This document shows positions 1 through 6,248 of a DNA stretch of 8,540 nucleotides, in pieces. The DNA comes from Elusimicrobiales bacterium (lineage in GTDB: Bacteria; Elusimicrobiota; Elusimicrobia; Elusimicrobiales; UBA9959). Position 1 is the first letter of the stretch. Each line of letters starts with the position of its first letter. The stretch is taken from positions 1-8,540 of the forward strand of contig JAOAEH010000010.1 in the NCBI GenBank assembly GCA_026416895.1, given 5' to 3'. The notes beneath the pieces are model-generated. The model was not told where the DNA came from, searched no databases, and worked only from the letters and a program-made list of their open reading frames with translations. Made by a program: the position numbers and the translations under genes.

Positions 1-549
1 GCATGCAAAATTTATATCCATTCTTTTTGACCATCTTTCTATATCATCCTTAAAAAGCATATCCTTTGGAGTTTTACAACCAAGCAATATATCTACTTTT
101 CCAAAATCTTTTCTCATATCCATAACATAATTTATAAGTGACCTAAGGGGTGCTATCCCAAGTCCACCAGCAACAAACAAAATATCATTTCCAAACATCT
201 GTTTTACTGGAAAAGGCCTTCCAAAAGGGCCCCTTATATAAACTCTATCTCCTTTTTCTAACTTATGAATTTCATTTGTAACTCTACCGGCAGCTCTTAC
301 TGTAAGCTCAAAGCTTCCTTTTTTAGTTGGAGATGAACATATTGATATTGGAACTTCACCAACTCCAAATAGTTCTATTTGAACAAACTGACCAGGTTCA
401 TGCCCAAGTTCTCCATCATCAAGTTCTATTTCAAACCATTTCTCAGTTTTTGTCATAAACTTAGAATCAGTTATTTTTCCTTTTCTGTATGACCAAGGAG
501 TTTTTTTCATTTCTTTCTCTTTTTCTTTTAGTAATGATTCTGCTTTCAT
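1..549 (-). CDS. hydG: FAD/NAD(P)-binding oxidoreductase, HydG/AsrB-like gamma subunit (3' end outside window)
   Basis: Partial gene: the first 183 codons are present and the reading frame is open to the window edge. Family knowledge: FNR-like diaphorase subunits of group 3b [NiFe] sulfhydrogenases and of anaerobic sulfite reductase pass electrons between NAD(P)H and the Fe-S subunits in the cytoplasm, using FAD and usually a C-terminal [2Fe-2S] cluster, which would lie off the left edge. Seen: the beta-barrel FAD motif PISICSSP (residues 67-74), RGPFGRPFP (106-114), and the nucleotide-binding segment FVAGGLGIAPLRS (125-137). The ATG start is supported by AAGGAG (555-560) five bases upstream. 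The gene lies 16 bp after the Fe-S subunit gene, so both are probably on one transcript. The family is secure. Choosing hydG over asrB is inference from gene order and needs the next downstream genes (hydrogenase small and large subunits, or asrC). Confidence 0.85.
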   Translation of the reverse strand, partial: MKAESLLKEKEKEMKKTPWSYRKGKITDSKFMTKTEKWFEIELDDGELGHEPGQFVQIELFGVGEVPISICSSPTKKGSFELTVRAAGRVTNEIHKLEKGDRVYIRGPFGRPFPVKQMFGNDILFVAGGLGIAPLRSLINYVMDMRKDFGKVDILLGCKTPKDMLFKDDIERWSKRMDINFAC

Positions 550-565
550 ATTCTCTCCTTAATTT

Positions 566-1606
566 TTAAAATTTAACTTCTTCACTCATCTTAACTAATA
601 TATCTTTAAGCAATATATTAGCCATACATGTTCTACTACACCTACCACAACCAGTACAGAAAAATCTATTAAATTTATCATATGAAAATTTAAATTTCCT
701 ATAAACTCTATGTCTCTGTCTTAACGCTCTCTCCTCCCTAAAATTTTCACCACCTGCTACTTTTGCAAAAGTTTCAAACTGACAAGAATCCCAACTTCTT
801 ATTCTTTTACCTTCTTTTAAGTTAAAATCAAGTTTATCTTCCATATCAAAACAATAACATGTTGGACAAACATTTGTACAATTCCCACACGAAACACATT
901 TTTCACCAACCTCTTCCCATATTTTGGAATTATAAGACTTTTCAAAAATTTCTGAAACTTCATTCGAATCAATATTTACCTCATTTTTAAAAGTAGCTCT
1001 TTTTTTTGCTCTAACTTCTTCCAGTTTTTGAAAATCTTGATTGATTGCCTTAGGAAGTTTTAAATGTTCTACAAATTCTTCCCCTTCTTGTGTATTAATA
1101 TAAACAAAATAAGAATCTCCAATATCTGTCATAAAAAGATCATAACCACCGTTTGGAAGATGTGAGTTTACAAAACAACAAGAAGCATATTCATCACAAT
1201 ATTTCAAGCATTCAATACCGATAATAAAAATATTTTCTTTCCTAGATAAGAAATGAATATCGATAGGTTTATCATTAAAAACTATATTAAGACATTGTAT
1301 TCCTGCAAGATCACAAGTTCTAATACCAAAAATGGCTAACTTCTCTTTAGAAACAACAATTTCTTCTTCAAATTCTTTACCTTTTTTAAAAAAATTCATA
1401 ATTACTTCTCTTTGCGGCATAAAATATTTTTTTGGTGGAAGTATAGTTGGAATATAATCATCTGTTGATATATCTTCAGCAGAATTAATTTCATCAAAAA
1501 CAAAATTATTCTGCCATTTTTTAACTGGAGCAACTACTTTCATTTTTTTTGAAAGTTCTTTTATAAAACTGTCAATATTACTCTTTTTAAGAATATGATG
1601 TTTCAC
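566..1606 (-). CDS. hydB: 4Fe-4S dicluster protein, sulfhydrogenase beta subunit / AsrA-like
   Basis: 346-residue electron-transfer subunit, about full length for the HydB/AsrA family. It should relay electrons between the FAD subunit encoded just downstream and a catalytic subunit outside the window. Two ferredoxin-like cluster motifs are visible near the C-terminus: C237-x2-C240-x2-C243-x3-C247-P and C317-x2-C320-x2-C323-x3-C327. Extra cysteines occur at 98, 105, 133, 137, 143, 144, 250 and 252. Other family landmarks are YIPTILPPKKYFMPQRE (51-67), GIRTCD (94-99) and GGENFR (285-290). The start codon is GTG at 1606-1604, chosen because a near-perfect AGGAGG (1612-1617) sits five bases upstream; an overlapping ATG at 1608 is out of frame and meets a stop at once. 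The first gene of its transcript in this window, with its own promoter candidate. The two-subunit pair could serve a group 3b hydrogenase, a sulfite reductase or another flavin-based complex; the family is firm, the exact complex is inferred. Confidence 0.85.
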   Translation of the reverse strand: MKHHILKKSNIDSFIKELSKKMKVVAPVKKWQNNFVFDEINSAEDISTDDYIPTILPPKKYFMPQREVIMNFFKKGKEFEEEIVVSKEKLAIFGIRTCDLAGIQCLNIVFNDKPIDIHFLSRKENIFIIGIECLKYCDEYASCCFVNSHLPNGGYDLFMTDIGDSYFVYINTQEGEEFVEHLKLPKAINQDFQKLEEVRAKKRATFKNEVNIDSNEVSEIFEKSYNSKIWEEVGEKCVSCGNCTNVCPTCYCFDMEDKLDFNLKEGKRIRSWDSCQFETFAKVAGGENFREERALRQRHRVYRKFKFSYDKFNRFFCTGCGRCSRTCMANILLKDILVKMSEEVKF

Positions 1607-1611
1607 ATCTT

Positions 1612-1617
1612 CCTCCT
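1612..1617 (-). promoter_or_regulatory. Strong ribosome binding site deciding a GTG start
   Basis: AGGAGG on the minus strand, five bases before the GTG at 1606. It is the longest anti-SD match in the leftward genes and fixes the start of the Fe-S subunit gene at a non-ATG codon. Confidence 0.8.
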
Positions 1618-1658
1618 TTTATACTTACATTAAAATTTTATAATTTTATTTAAACAAC

Positions 1659-1682
1659 TCACTATTAGTATTTTGAAAGTGA
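1659..1682 (-). repeat. Short inverted repeat in the hydB leader
   Basis: TCACT and AGTGA arms (1678-1682 and 1659-1663) separated by 14 bases, just downstream of the predicted transcription start of the Fe-S subunit gene. It could be a weak hairpin or an operator half-site pair for a redox regulator. The arms are only five bases, so chance is quite possible. It does not match the Rex, Fnr or Crp consensus. Confidence 0.25.
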
Positions 1683-1694
1683 TTATTTGTTTTT

Positions 1695-1703
1695 ATTATA
1701 ACA
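1695..1703 (-). promoter_or_regulatory. Extended -10 promoter for the hydB-hydG unit
   Basis: Minus-strand TGTTATAAT, a full TGn extended -10 with a consensus TATAAT hexamer. No convincing -35 box lies 16-18 bases upstream, which is usual for extended -10 promoters. Start of transcription would be near 1688, giving a leader of about 80 nt that contains the inverted repeat and the strong ribosome binding site. The promoter sits in the 105-bp spacer after the AI-2E gene. No terminator hairpin is visible between the two units, so read-through from upstream may also contribute. Confidence 0.5.
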
Positions 1704-1711
1704 AAATCAAT

Positions 1712-2740
1712 TCAAGATTTTTTGTCTTTTAAATATATATCAATAACAGTAAGAAATACAGCTATAAATATAGGACCAATAAAAATTCCAATAGGACCAA
1801 AAGTTCTAACACCTCCAACTATTCCAAGAAATACTAAACCTATAGGCATTTTAGAAAAATTACCAATTAAAATAGGCCTAATAAAATTATCAATCAACCC
1901 AACTACAAAAAAGCCCCATACTAAAAGAAATAAGAAAACAGCAAAAGTTTTAGTAAAATAGCAATATATAATTACCGGAATAGTTACAATAGCAGTACCA
2001 ATAAATGGAATAAGTGCTGAAATCATAACAAAAAGTCCTAAAAGAGCAGGAGATGCTAAACCAGCAATATAAAAACCAATAGTTGCAATTATTCCTTGAA
2101 GAAATGCAGTAAGAATAATGCCTCTAATTATTGAATTTACTGAGATCTCAAACTGCCTTAAAACTTTTTCTACACTATCATTACTAAAAGGAATAATATC
2201 AATCAAATAATTTAAAATTTTCTTTCCATCCCTAAAAAAGAAAAACATTGATATAAACATAATAGACAGATTAACAAAGAAAAAGAATATATTTTTTATA
2301 AACAAACCACCAAATCTTAGTATACTTTTTTGAATTTGATCAATATTTGCTGTAATTATTTCCTTTATATCAGTTGCTGTTATAGGAATAAAATAAGGAA
2401 TTTTTATTTTGCTCAAATCTATATTATTATAATATTCTACTATTGATGGATATATAAGTTTAGCTTCTTTAAAAAGTAACCAGCCGAACAAAGATAAAGG
2501 AACTATAAAAATTATCAATACAGTAATAGTGCTAAAAAAACTTACAACATTTTGATCAAAATTTAACCTTTTTAAAAAAACATGTATAGGTTGAAAAACC
2601 ACAGTAAAAATAACTCCTAAAAATAAAGATATCAAAAAAGGGCTAATTAATTTTATAAAAGAATATATAAAAACTATAACAAATACACTCATTACAATAT
2701 TTATTACAAACCTTTTACTTATTTTTATCTCATCTTTCAT
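1712..2740 (-). CDS. AI-2E family (PerM-like) membrane transporter
   Basis: 342-residue integral membrane protein of the AI-2E/PerM permease family, matching the usual length of about 340-370. Hydrophobic segments include roughly residues 13-60 (two helices with a tight turn), 63-90, 148-170, 203-230 and several from 230 to 335. The diagnostic C-terminal block is present: DNFIRPILIG (284-293) followed by a glycine-rich GIVGGVRTFGPIGIFIGP (307-324). Members export or import varied small molecules, and some act as Na+/H+ antiporters; the substrate cannot be predicted, and the family name is not evidence for quorum sensing. The ATG overlaps the end of uppP by 11 bp with no clear SD, so translation is probably coupled to uppP. 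Last gene of the long leftward cluster. Confidence 0.85.
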   Translation of the reverse strand: MKDEIKISKRFVINIVMSVFVIVFIYSFIKLISPFLISLFLGVIFTVVFQPIHVFLKRLNFDQNVVSFFSTITVLIIFIVPLSLFGWLLFKEAKLIYPSIVEYYNNIDLSKIKIPYFIPITATDIKEIITANIDQIQKSILRFGGLFIKNIFFFFVNLSIMFISMFFFFRDGKKILNYLIDIIPFSNDSVEKVLRQFEISVNSIIRGIILTAFLQGIIATIGFYIAGLASPALLGLFVMISALIPFIGTAIVTIPVIIYCYFTKTFAVFLFLLVWGFFVVGLIDNFIRPILIGNFSKMPIGLVFLGIVGGVRTFGPIGIFIGPIFIAVFLTVIDIYLKDKKS

Positions 2741-3515
2741 AAAACCATTTGATAAGAACTAACATTCCTAATAATAATCTATAAATAACAAAAATTTTTA
2801 AACTACTCTTTTTCAAAAGAGAAAGAAGAAATTTTATAGATAAAATTCCAAAAATAAAACTTGATAAAAAACCCACAACTAATGGTATATCCAAAGAAAC
2901 CCCTCCAGCATTTTTTATTTCAAAAACAGCAGCTCCAAATATTATAGGCATAGACATAAAAAATGATATCTTTGCAGCATTCTCTCTTGAATAACCTAAA
3001 AAAAGAAGCCCTGATATACTCATACCAGACCTTGATGCACCTGGAATTATAGCAATAGATTGGAAAATACCAGCCCAAAAACCATCTCTCCAATTAAATT
3101 TTTTTTCACAACAATAATTCCTACCATATTTCATATCTATAAACATAATAAAAAATGAAAAAAATATAAGACTAAACGCCACTAACCAAACCTGTCTAAA
3201 AACACTTTCAGCATAATCCTCCAACAATAAACCAAAAATGACACCTGGTACCGTCGCTATAATTATACTAAGAATAAATTCCCTACTTTCATTATCTTCT
3301 GAAAAAAAACCTTTTATCAAAACTAAAATATCTTTCCAAAAATATATAAAAACAGCAAAAAGTGTACCAAGATGAAGCATTACATCAAAAAACAAACCCT
3401 GATATTCAATTCCAACCAAATAAGAATATAGCCTCAGATGTGCCGAAGATGATATTGGAAGAAATTCACCGATGCCTTGAAGCATTCCTAAAAAAAATGC
3501 ATGCCATACATCCAT
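2730..3515 (-). CDS. uppP: Undecaprenyl-diphosphatase (bacitracin resistance protein family)
   Basis: 261-residue membrane enzyme that dephosphorylates undecaprenyl diphosphate to the monophosphate, recycling the lipid carrier for peptidoglycan and other cell-wall polymers; high expression gives bacitracin resistance in known bacteria. Seen: the N-terminal active-site block QGIGEFLPISSSAHL (13-27), containing the family's Q/E-xxx-E motif (Q13, E17) and His26, and the second conserved block PGASRSG (158-164). Several hydrophobic helices fill the rest. The usual SSTGH is SSSAH here, a mild variation. The start agrees with characterised homologues, which begin a few residues before this motif. 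It follows the SpoIID-family gene by 28 bp, and its end overlaps the AI-2E gene by 11 bp. No SD is seen upstream; a consensus TATAAT lies just before the ATG. Confidence 0.93.
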   Translation of the reverse strand: MDVWHAFFLGMLQGIGEFLPISSSAHLRLYSYLVGIEYQGLFFDVMLHLGTLFAVFIYFWKDILVLIKGFFSEDNESREFILSIIIATVPGVIFGLLLEDYAESVFRQVWLVAFSLIFFSFFIMFIDMKYGRNYCCEKKFNWRDGFWAGIFQSIAIIPGASRSGMSISGLLFLGYSRENAAKISFFMSMPIIFGAAVFEIKNAGGVSLDIPLVVGFLSSFIFGILSIKFLLSLLKKSSLKIFVIYRLLLGMLVLIKWFYER

Positions 3516-3521
3516 AATTAG

Positions 3522-3551
3522 ATTATAATAAAAATATAAAAATTTAGTTAA
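3522..3551 (-). promoter_or_regulatory. Possible internal promoter giving a leaderless uppP transcript
   Basis: Minus strand TTAACT (3546-3551), 18-base spacer, then TATAAT (3522-3527). The expected transcription start seven bases after the hexamer is the A of the uppP ATG at 3515, and there is no Shine-Dalgarno site between. The spacer is almost pure A/T, so a chance match is likely enough to keep confidence low. Confidence 0.3.
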
Positions 3552-4701
3552 TTTTCACTATTTTAACATTTTTGTAGTAATGATTTATAATATCTTTCCA
3601 CAAATACCCAAATTCAGCCATCTTATCAGCTCCATGCTGACACATACCAACACCATGTCCATACCCCTTTCCTTCAAAAATAAAATATTTTTTATCATAT
3701 TTCACATCAAATAAAGTACTTTTAATTGCAAGCCAATTTATTTTTCTACCAATAATATGATAAAAATCAATACCTCTAATATCTAAGATTCTTTTATTTG
3801 TCCTGATCGTCAAAAATTTAACTCTACCACTTTTACTACGACTACTTACATACATATAGTAAACTTTTTCTTTTTTTTCTATCAAACCGCTTTTTAAAAA
3901 AGCATCTTCAATTTTATTTTTAGACATTTTTGTTTTCCACCTATATCCCCAACCAAAACTACACAGTGTTAAATTAGAAACTTTATCATCTATTGAGCTA
4001 AGATATGGCATACTATCATATCCCCAAACATCTAAAGCATCCTCAGTCTTACCACCACATACACTGTGATACATACTCCATGCTGGTTTACCATTGTACA
4101 AAATAACATATCCTTTCGTATTATCAACAGCTTTTCTTACAACTTCTCTAATATTTTCAAACCCTTTGTATAACTGACAGTGAGTTAAATCACAGAAATG
4201 ATATCCATCCCCTTTATGCCTTTGTTCATATGAAGCAAGTACATAACTTCTTGCCGCCACTGCATTTGCCTTTATTGCTTCAATATTTTTCATAACTCGA
4301 GTTTCATATTCAACTACAGAAAGTATATAATCATTAAATTCAATAACATTTATAGGAATAATAATATTGTTTTTTAAATAAAGAATTAGTTTTCCCTTAT
4401 AAATTCTTTTTTCTTTCTTTATACTAACTTCAAAAATTTCGTTACACGGTTCTATTTCAAAAACATCATCCTCATAAAGTTTATTATTTGTTATAATTAC
4501 AATTTTTTTACCACGAATAAAAACATTAACTTTATCATTATTTATAACTTCATTCTTTATCTTTAAACACTTTGAATATATTTTAAATTCTTTCAATAGT
4601 TTAGAAGAAAATATTTTTACCTTTATCTCAAAAGAATATAATGGCAGAATAGTTAAAAATATTAAAAATAAACTAAAGATTATATTTGGAAAAAATATCA
4701 A
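3544..4701 (-). CDS. SpoIID/LytB-family peptidoglycan lytic transglycosylase-like protein
   Basis: 385-residue exported protein. Residues 1-23 form a hydrophobic signal or anchor segment; the SpoIID domain covers about 120-360. Family members cleave peptidoglycan glycan strands already stripped of stem peptides. Seen: E133 in the position of the family's catalytic glutamate, ahead of EAIKANAVAARSYVL (141-155); DLTHCQLYKG (171-180); YHSVCGGKTE (211-220); and the C-terminal GYGHGVGMCQHGA (346-358), where the usual SQYGA has Cys then His. Cysteines at 170, 175 and 215 with nearby histidines could bind zinc, as reported for clostridial SpoIID. The start is TTG at 4701, chosen for AGGAG six bases upstream; the gene overlaps sixA by 29 bp. 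Many non-sporulating bacteria carry this family, so it suggests envelope remodelling or division, not sporulation. It is followed by uppP, another wall gene. Confidence 0.85.
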   Translation of the reverse strand: MIFFPNIIFSLFLIFLTILPLYSFEIKVKIFSSKLLKEFKIYSKCLKIKNEVINNDKVNVFIRGKKIVIITNNKLYEDDVFEIEPCNEIFEVSIKKEKRIYKGKLILYLKNNIIIPINVIEFNDYILSVVEYETRVMKNIEAIKANAVAARSYVLASYEQRHKGDGYHFCDLTHCQLYKGFENIREVVRKAVDNTKGYVILYNGKPAWSMYHSVCGGKTEDALDVWGYDSMPYLSSIDDKVSNLTLCSFGWGYRWKTKMSKNKIEDAFLKSGLIEKKEKVYYMYVSSRSKSGRVKFLTIRTNKRILDIRGIDFYHIIGRKINWLAIKSTLFDVKYDKKYFIFEGKGYGHGVGMCQHGADKMAEFGYLWKDIINHYYKNVKIVKIN

Positions 4702-5122
4702 ACTTATCTCCTGTCTTTATTAAATGTAGATACGAAGCAGTATTAAAATATATATTTTTTTTAACTAATTCATAAGTTAAATTTGACACTAAAGGCATAT
4801 GTGAAACTACAATTACATTATTTTCTAGATATAAAGATAAAAACTCATATGCATCTCTAACACAAACCTCTCCTCTTAGCTTTTCAGAAATAATTAGCCT
4901 TTCAAGAGATATATCCATAATAAAAGAAAAAATCTCTGCAGTTTCTAATGCCCTCACAAGAGGACTAGATAATATAAAATCAAATTTAAAACCTGATAAT
5001 TTTAAACTTTCTGCAGCTTTTTTTACTTTAACTTTACCCTCTTCAGAAAGGTGTCTTAAAAAATCACTACTATCTTCAGATTTTGGTAAAGCATCACCAT
5101 GCCTAACTATAACTAAATGCAT
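4673..5122 (-). CDS. sixA: SixA-type phosphohistidine phosphatase (histidine phosphatase superfamily)
   Basis: 149-residue cytoplasmic protein, close to the SixA size and lacking the extra domains of phosphoglycerate mutase. SixA removes phosphate from histidine; the E. coli enzyme acts on phosphorelay or nitrogen-PTS phosphoproteins. Seen: the RHG motif with nucleophile H8 and R7, SSPLVRALETAEI (52-64) carrying the second phosphate-binding arginine R57, acidic E80, and VVSHMPLV (105-112) carrying H108. All four core phosphate-pocket residues are present, so it should be active. It starts 3 bp after the ferritin-like gene with only a weak SD, so coupling is likely, and it overlaps the next gene by 29 bp. 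The target is unknown; no histidine kinase or HPt gene is in the window, although a receiver-domain protein is encoded divergently 1.8 kb away. Confidence 0.85.
   Translation of the reverse strand: MHLVIVRHGDALPKSEDSSDFLRHLSEEGKVKVKKAAESLKLSGFKFDFILSSPLVRALETAEIFSFIMDISLERLIISEKLRGEVCVRDAYEFLSLYLENNVIVVSHMPLVSNLTYELVKKNIYFNTASYLHLIKTGDKFDIFSKYNL
4708..4712 (-). promoter_or_regulatory. Ribosome binding site deciding a TTG start
   Basis: Minus-strand AGGAG six bases before TTG at 4701, inside the end of the sixA reading frame. The frame from this TTG gives a complete signal-like N-terminus; a later start would remove it. Confidence 0.65.
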
Positions 5123-5125
5123 ACT

Positions 5126-5539
5126 TTATTTTATCAATAAAAGATATTTTTTTACCAAATTATAATGTTTCTCTTCTTCAGATATTATCTCATCAAGAAT
5201 ATCTACATCTAAATTATCATAAACCAATAATAATTCCTTTATTGCTTTATATATCTTAATTGCTTTTCCTTCTCTAACTATATGCATTTTTAAAGTCTCT
5301 CTTAGATTTTTTATCTTTGGAATTATTCTTTTAACAGGATGTATTTCTGTTTTAAAGATTTTGTTTATTCTTTCTATATGTCTAATTTCATCTTTTGAAA
5401 ATTCTAAAAAAACATTAGAAATTTCCTTACCATTTAAAATCTTATTATAAAAATGTTCTGCTTCATATTTGTATATATAATAATCAGCAAACTCTTCATT
5501 TATTAAACCTTGCAGAAATTCATTATTAAATATCTCCAT
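5126..5539 (-). CDS. Ferritin-like diiron four-helix protein (rubrerythrin-like fold)
   Basis: 137-residue, almost entirely helical, cytoplasmic protein. A four-helix diiron pattern is visible: E16 (or E15) in helix 1, E51-x2-H54 in helix 2, E90 in helix 3 and E122-x2-H125 in helix 4. This is the ligand set of ferritin/rubrerythrin-like proteins. No rubredoxin-like CxxC domain follows, so it is not a complete rubrerythrin. Known relatives handle peroxide, oxygen or iron, or modify tRNA and lipids; the exact reaction cannot be told. Its ATG lies 14 bp inside the upstream nuclease gene, with AGAGG as SD, and sixA follows after 3 bp. The tight coupling to an Fe-S nuclease is notable, but a shared function is only a guess. 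Confidence 0.75.
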   Translation of the reverse strand: MEIFNNEFLQGLINEEFADYYIYKYEAEHFYNKILNGKEISNVFLEFSKDEIRHIERINKIFKTEIHPVKRIIPKIKNLRETLKMHIVREGKAIKIYKAIKELLLVYDNLDVDILDEIISEEEKHYNLVKKYLLLIK

Positions 5540-6248
5540 TTTTAACCTCTCTGTACCTACAAAATTCCTTCGCTAAACATATTTCACATTTTCCTCTCTT
5601 ATAAAACTCCATATTTCTCATCTTAATAGCCATATCTTTTAAATTATCAATAAGAGAAAAATCTTCATTATATTCCATCCTCTGTTTCTTAGGTCCTGTT
5701 ATATAATAATAGGTAATATAGGATACTTTTTTTAGATACTTTTTAGAAATCCCAAAAGCATATATCATAAGCTGAAGTTCATTTCTATGAGGAATACAGT
5801 TTTTTTCTTCAATTGCAAGTTTATAATCAATTACCTCCAAACTATCATCATCAAGTATATCAACTCTGTCAACAGTTCCTTTTAAAACAATTTCATCATC
5901 TAAAAAAACTTCAAAAAAATCATCAACTGAAAATATGTTAGAAGGATTTTTCTTCTCAAATTCATAAAATTTTTTTATAAGTTCAACGCCAATTTCATAA
6001 CATTCCATCATTTGTTGAGGAGTATCAAATCCAGAGTTATTCCAATTTTCCTCAAAACTTTCTAAAAGACCTTTTAATTCCAATTTTTTATTTGCATAAT
6101 CCACAAGACATTTATGTATAGAAATCCCAAGAGATGTTTTCCAATTATGTTTAACGTAATTTCCATCTAAATAAATAAATTTATAAAGATAATGGCAAAA
6201 ATTATAAGCATTTATCTTTGAATAATTTATTTCAAACAATTCTTTCAT
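5526..6248 (-). CDS. Fe-S cluster PD-(D/E)XK nuclease, AddB/RecB/Cas4-like stand-alone protein
   Basis: 240-residue protein of the RecB-type PD-(D/E)XK nuclease group. Seen: YSKINAYNFC (9-18), the family's entry motif with its first cysteine; H45 in GISIH; GTVDRVD (124-130) with acidic D127; EVIDYK (138-143) giving D141-x-K143; and QLMIY (159-163), the QxxxY motif. The last part carries C221-x2-C224-x5-C230, which with C18 forms the four-cysteine [4Fe-4S] clasp known from AddB and Cas4. Nuclease residues and cluster ligands are all present, so an active DNA exonuclease or single-strand nuclease is likely. No helicase domain or cas gene accompanies it. It starts in an ATGA overlap with the end of rsmD and overlaps the ferritin-like gene by 14 bp. 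Its biological role is unassigned; repair or DNA processing is the natural inference. Confidence 0.85.
   Translation of the reverse strand: MKELFEINYSKINAYNFCHYLYKFIYLDGNYVKHNWKTSLGISIHKCLVDYANKKLELKGLLESFEENWNNSGFDTPQQMMECYEIGVELIKKFYEFEKKNPSNIFSVDDFFEVFLDDEIVLKGTVDRVDILDDDSLEVIDYKLAIEEKNCIPHRNELQLMIYAFGISKKYLKKVSYITYYYITGPKKQRMEYNEDFSLIDNLKDMAIKMRNMEFYKRGKCEICLAKEFCRYREVKNGDI

Noticed and set aside
1607..1711. Intrinsic terminator after the AI-2E gene
   Set aside because: No GC-rich stem followed by a T run on the minus strand; only a five-base inverted repeat with a long loop.
1722..1961. 79-codon plus-strand reading frame
   Set aside because: Antisense to the conserved C-terminal block of the AI-2E transporter; no SD, no recognisable domain.
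1712..2740. Autoinducer-2 exporter and quorum sensing
   Set aside because: The family name reflects one early report; members have diverse substrates and nothing nearby concerns autoinducer-2.
3544..4701. Evidence of endospore formation
   Set aside because: SpoIID-domain proteins occur in many non-sporulating bacteria, and no other sporulation gene is present.
5526..6248. Cas4 of a CRISPR-Cas system
   Set aside because: The fold and cysteine pattern are shared with Cas4, but no cas gene or direct-repeat array is visible in the window.
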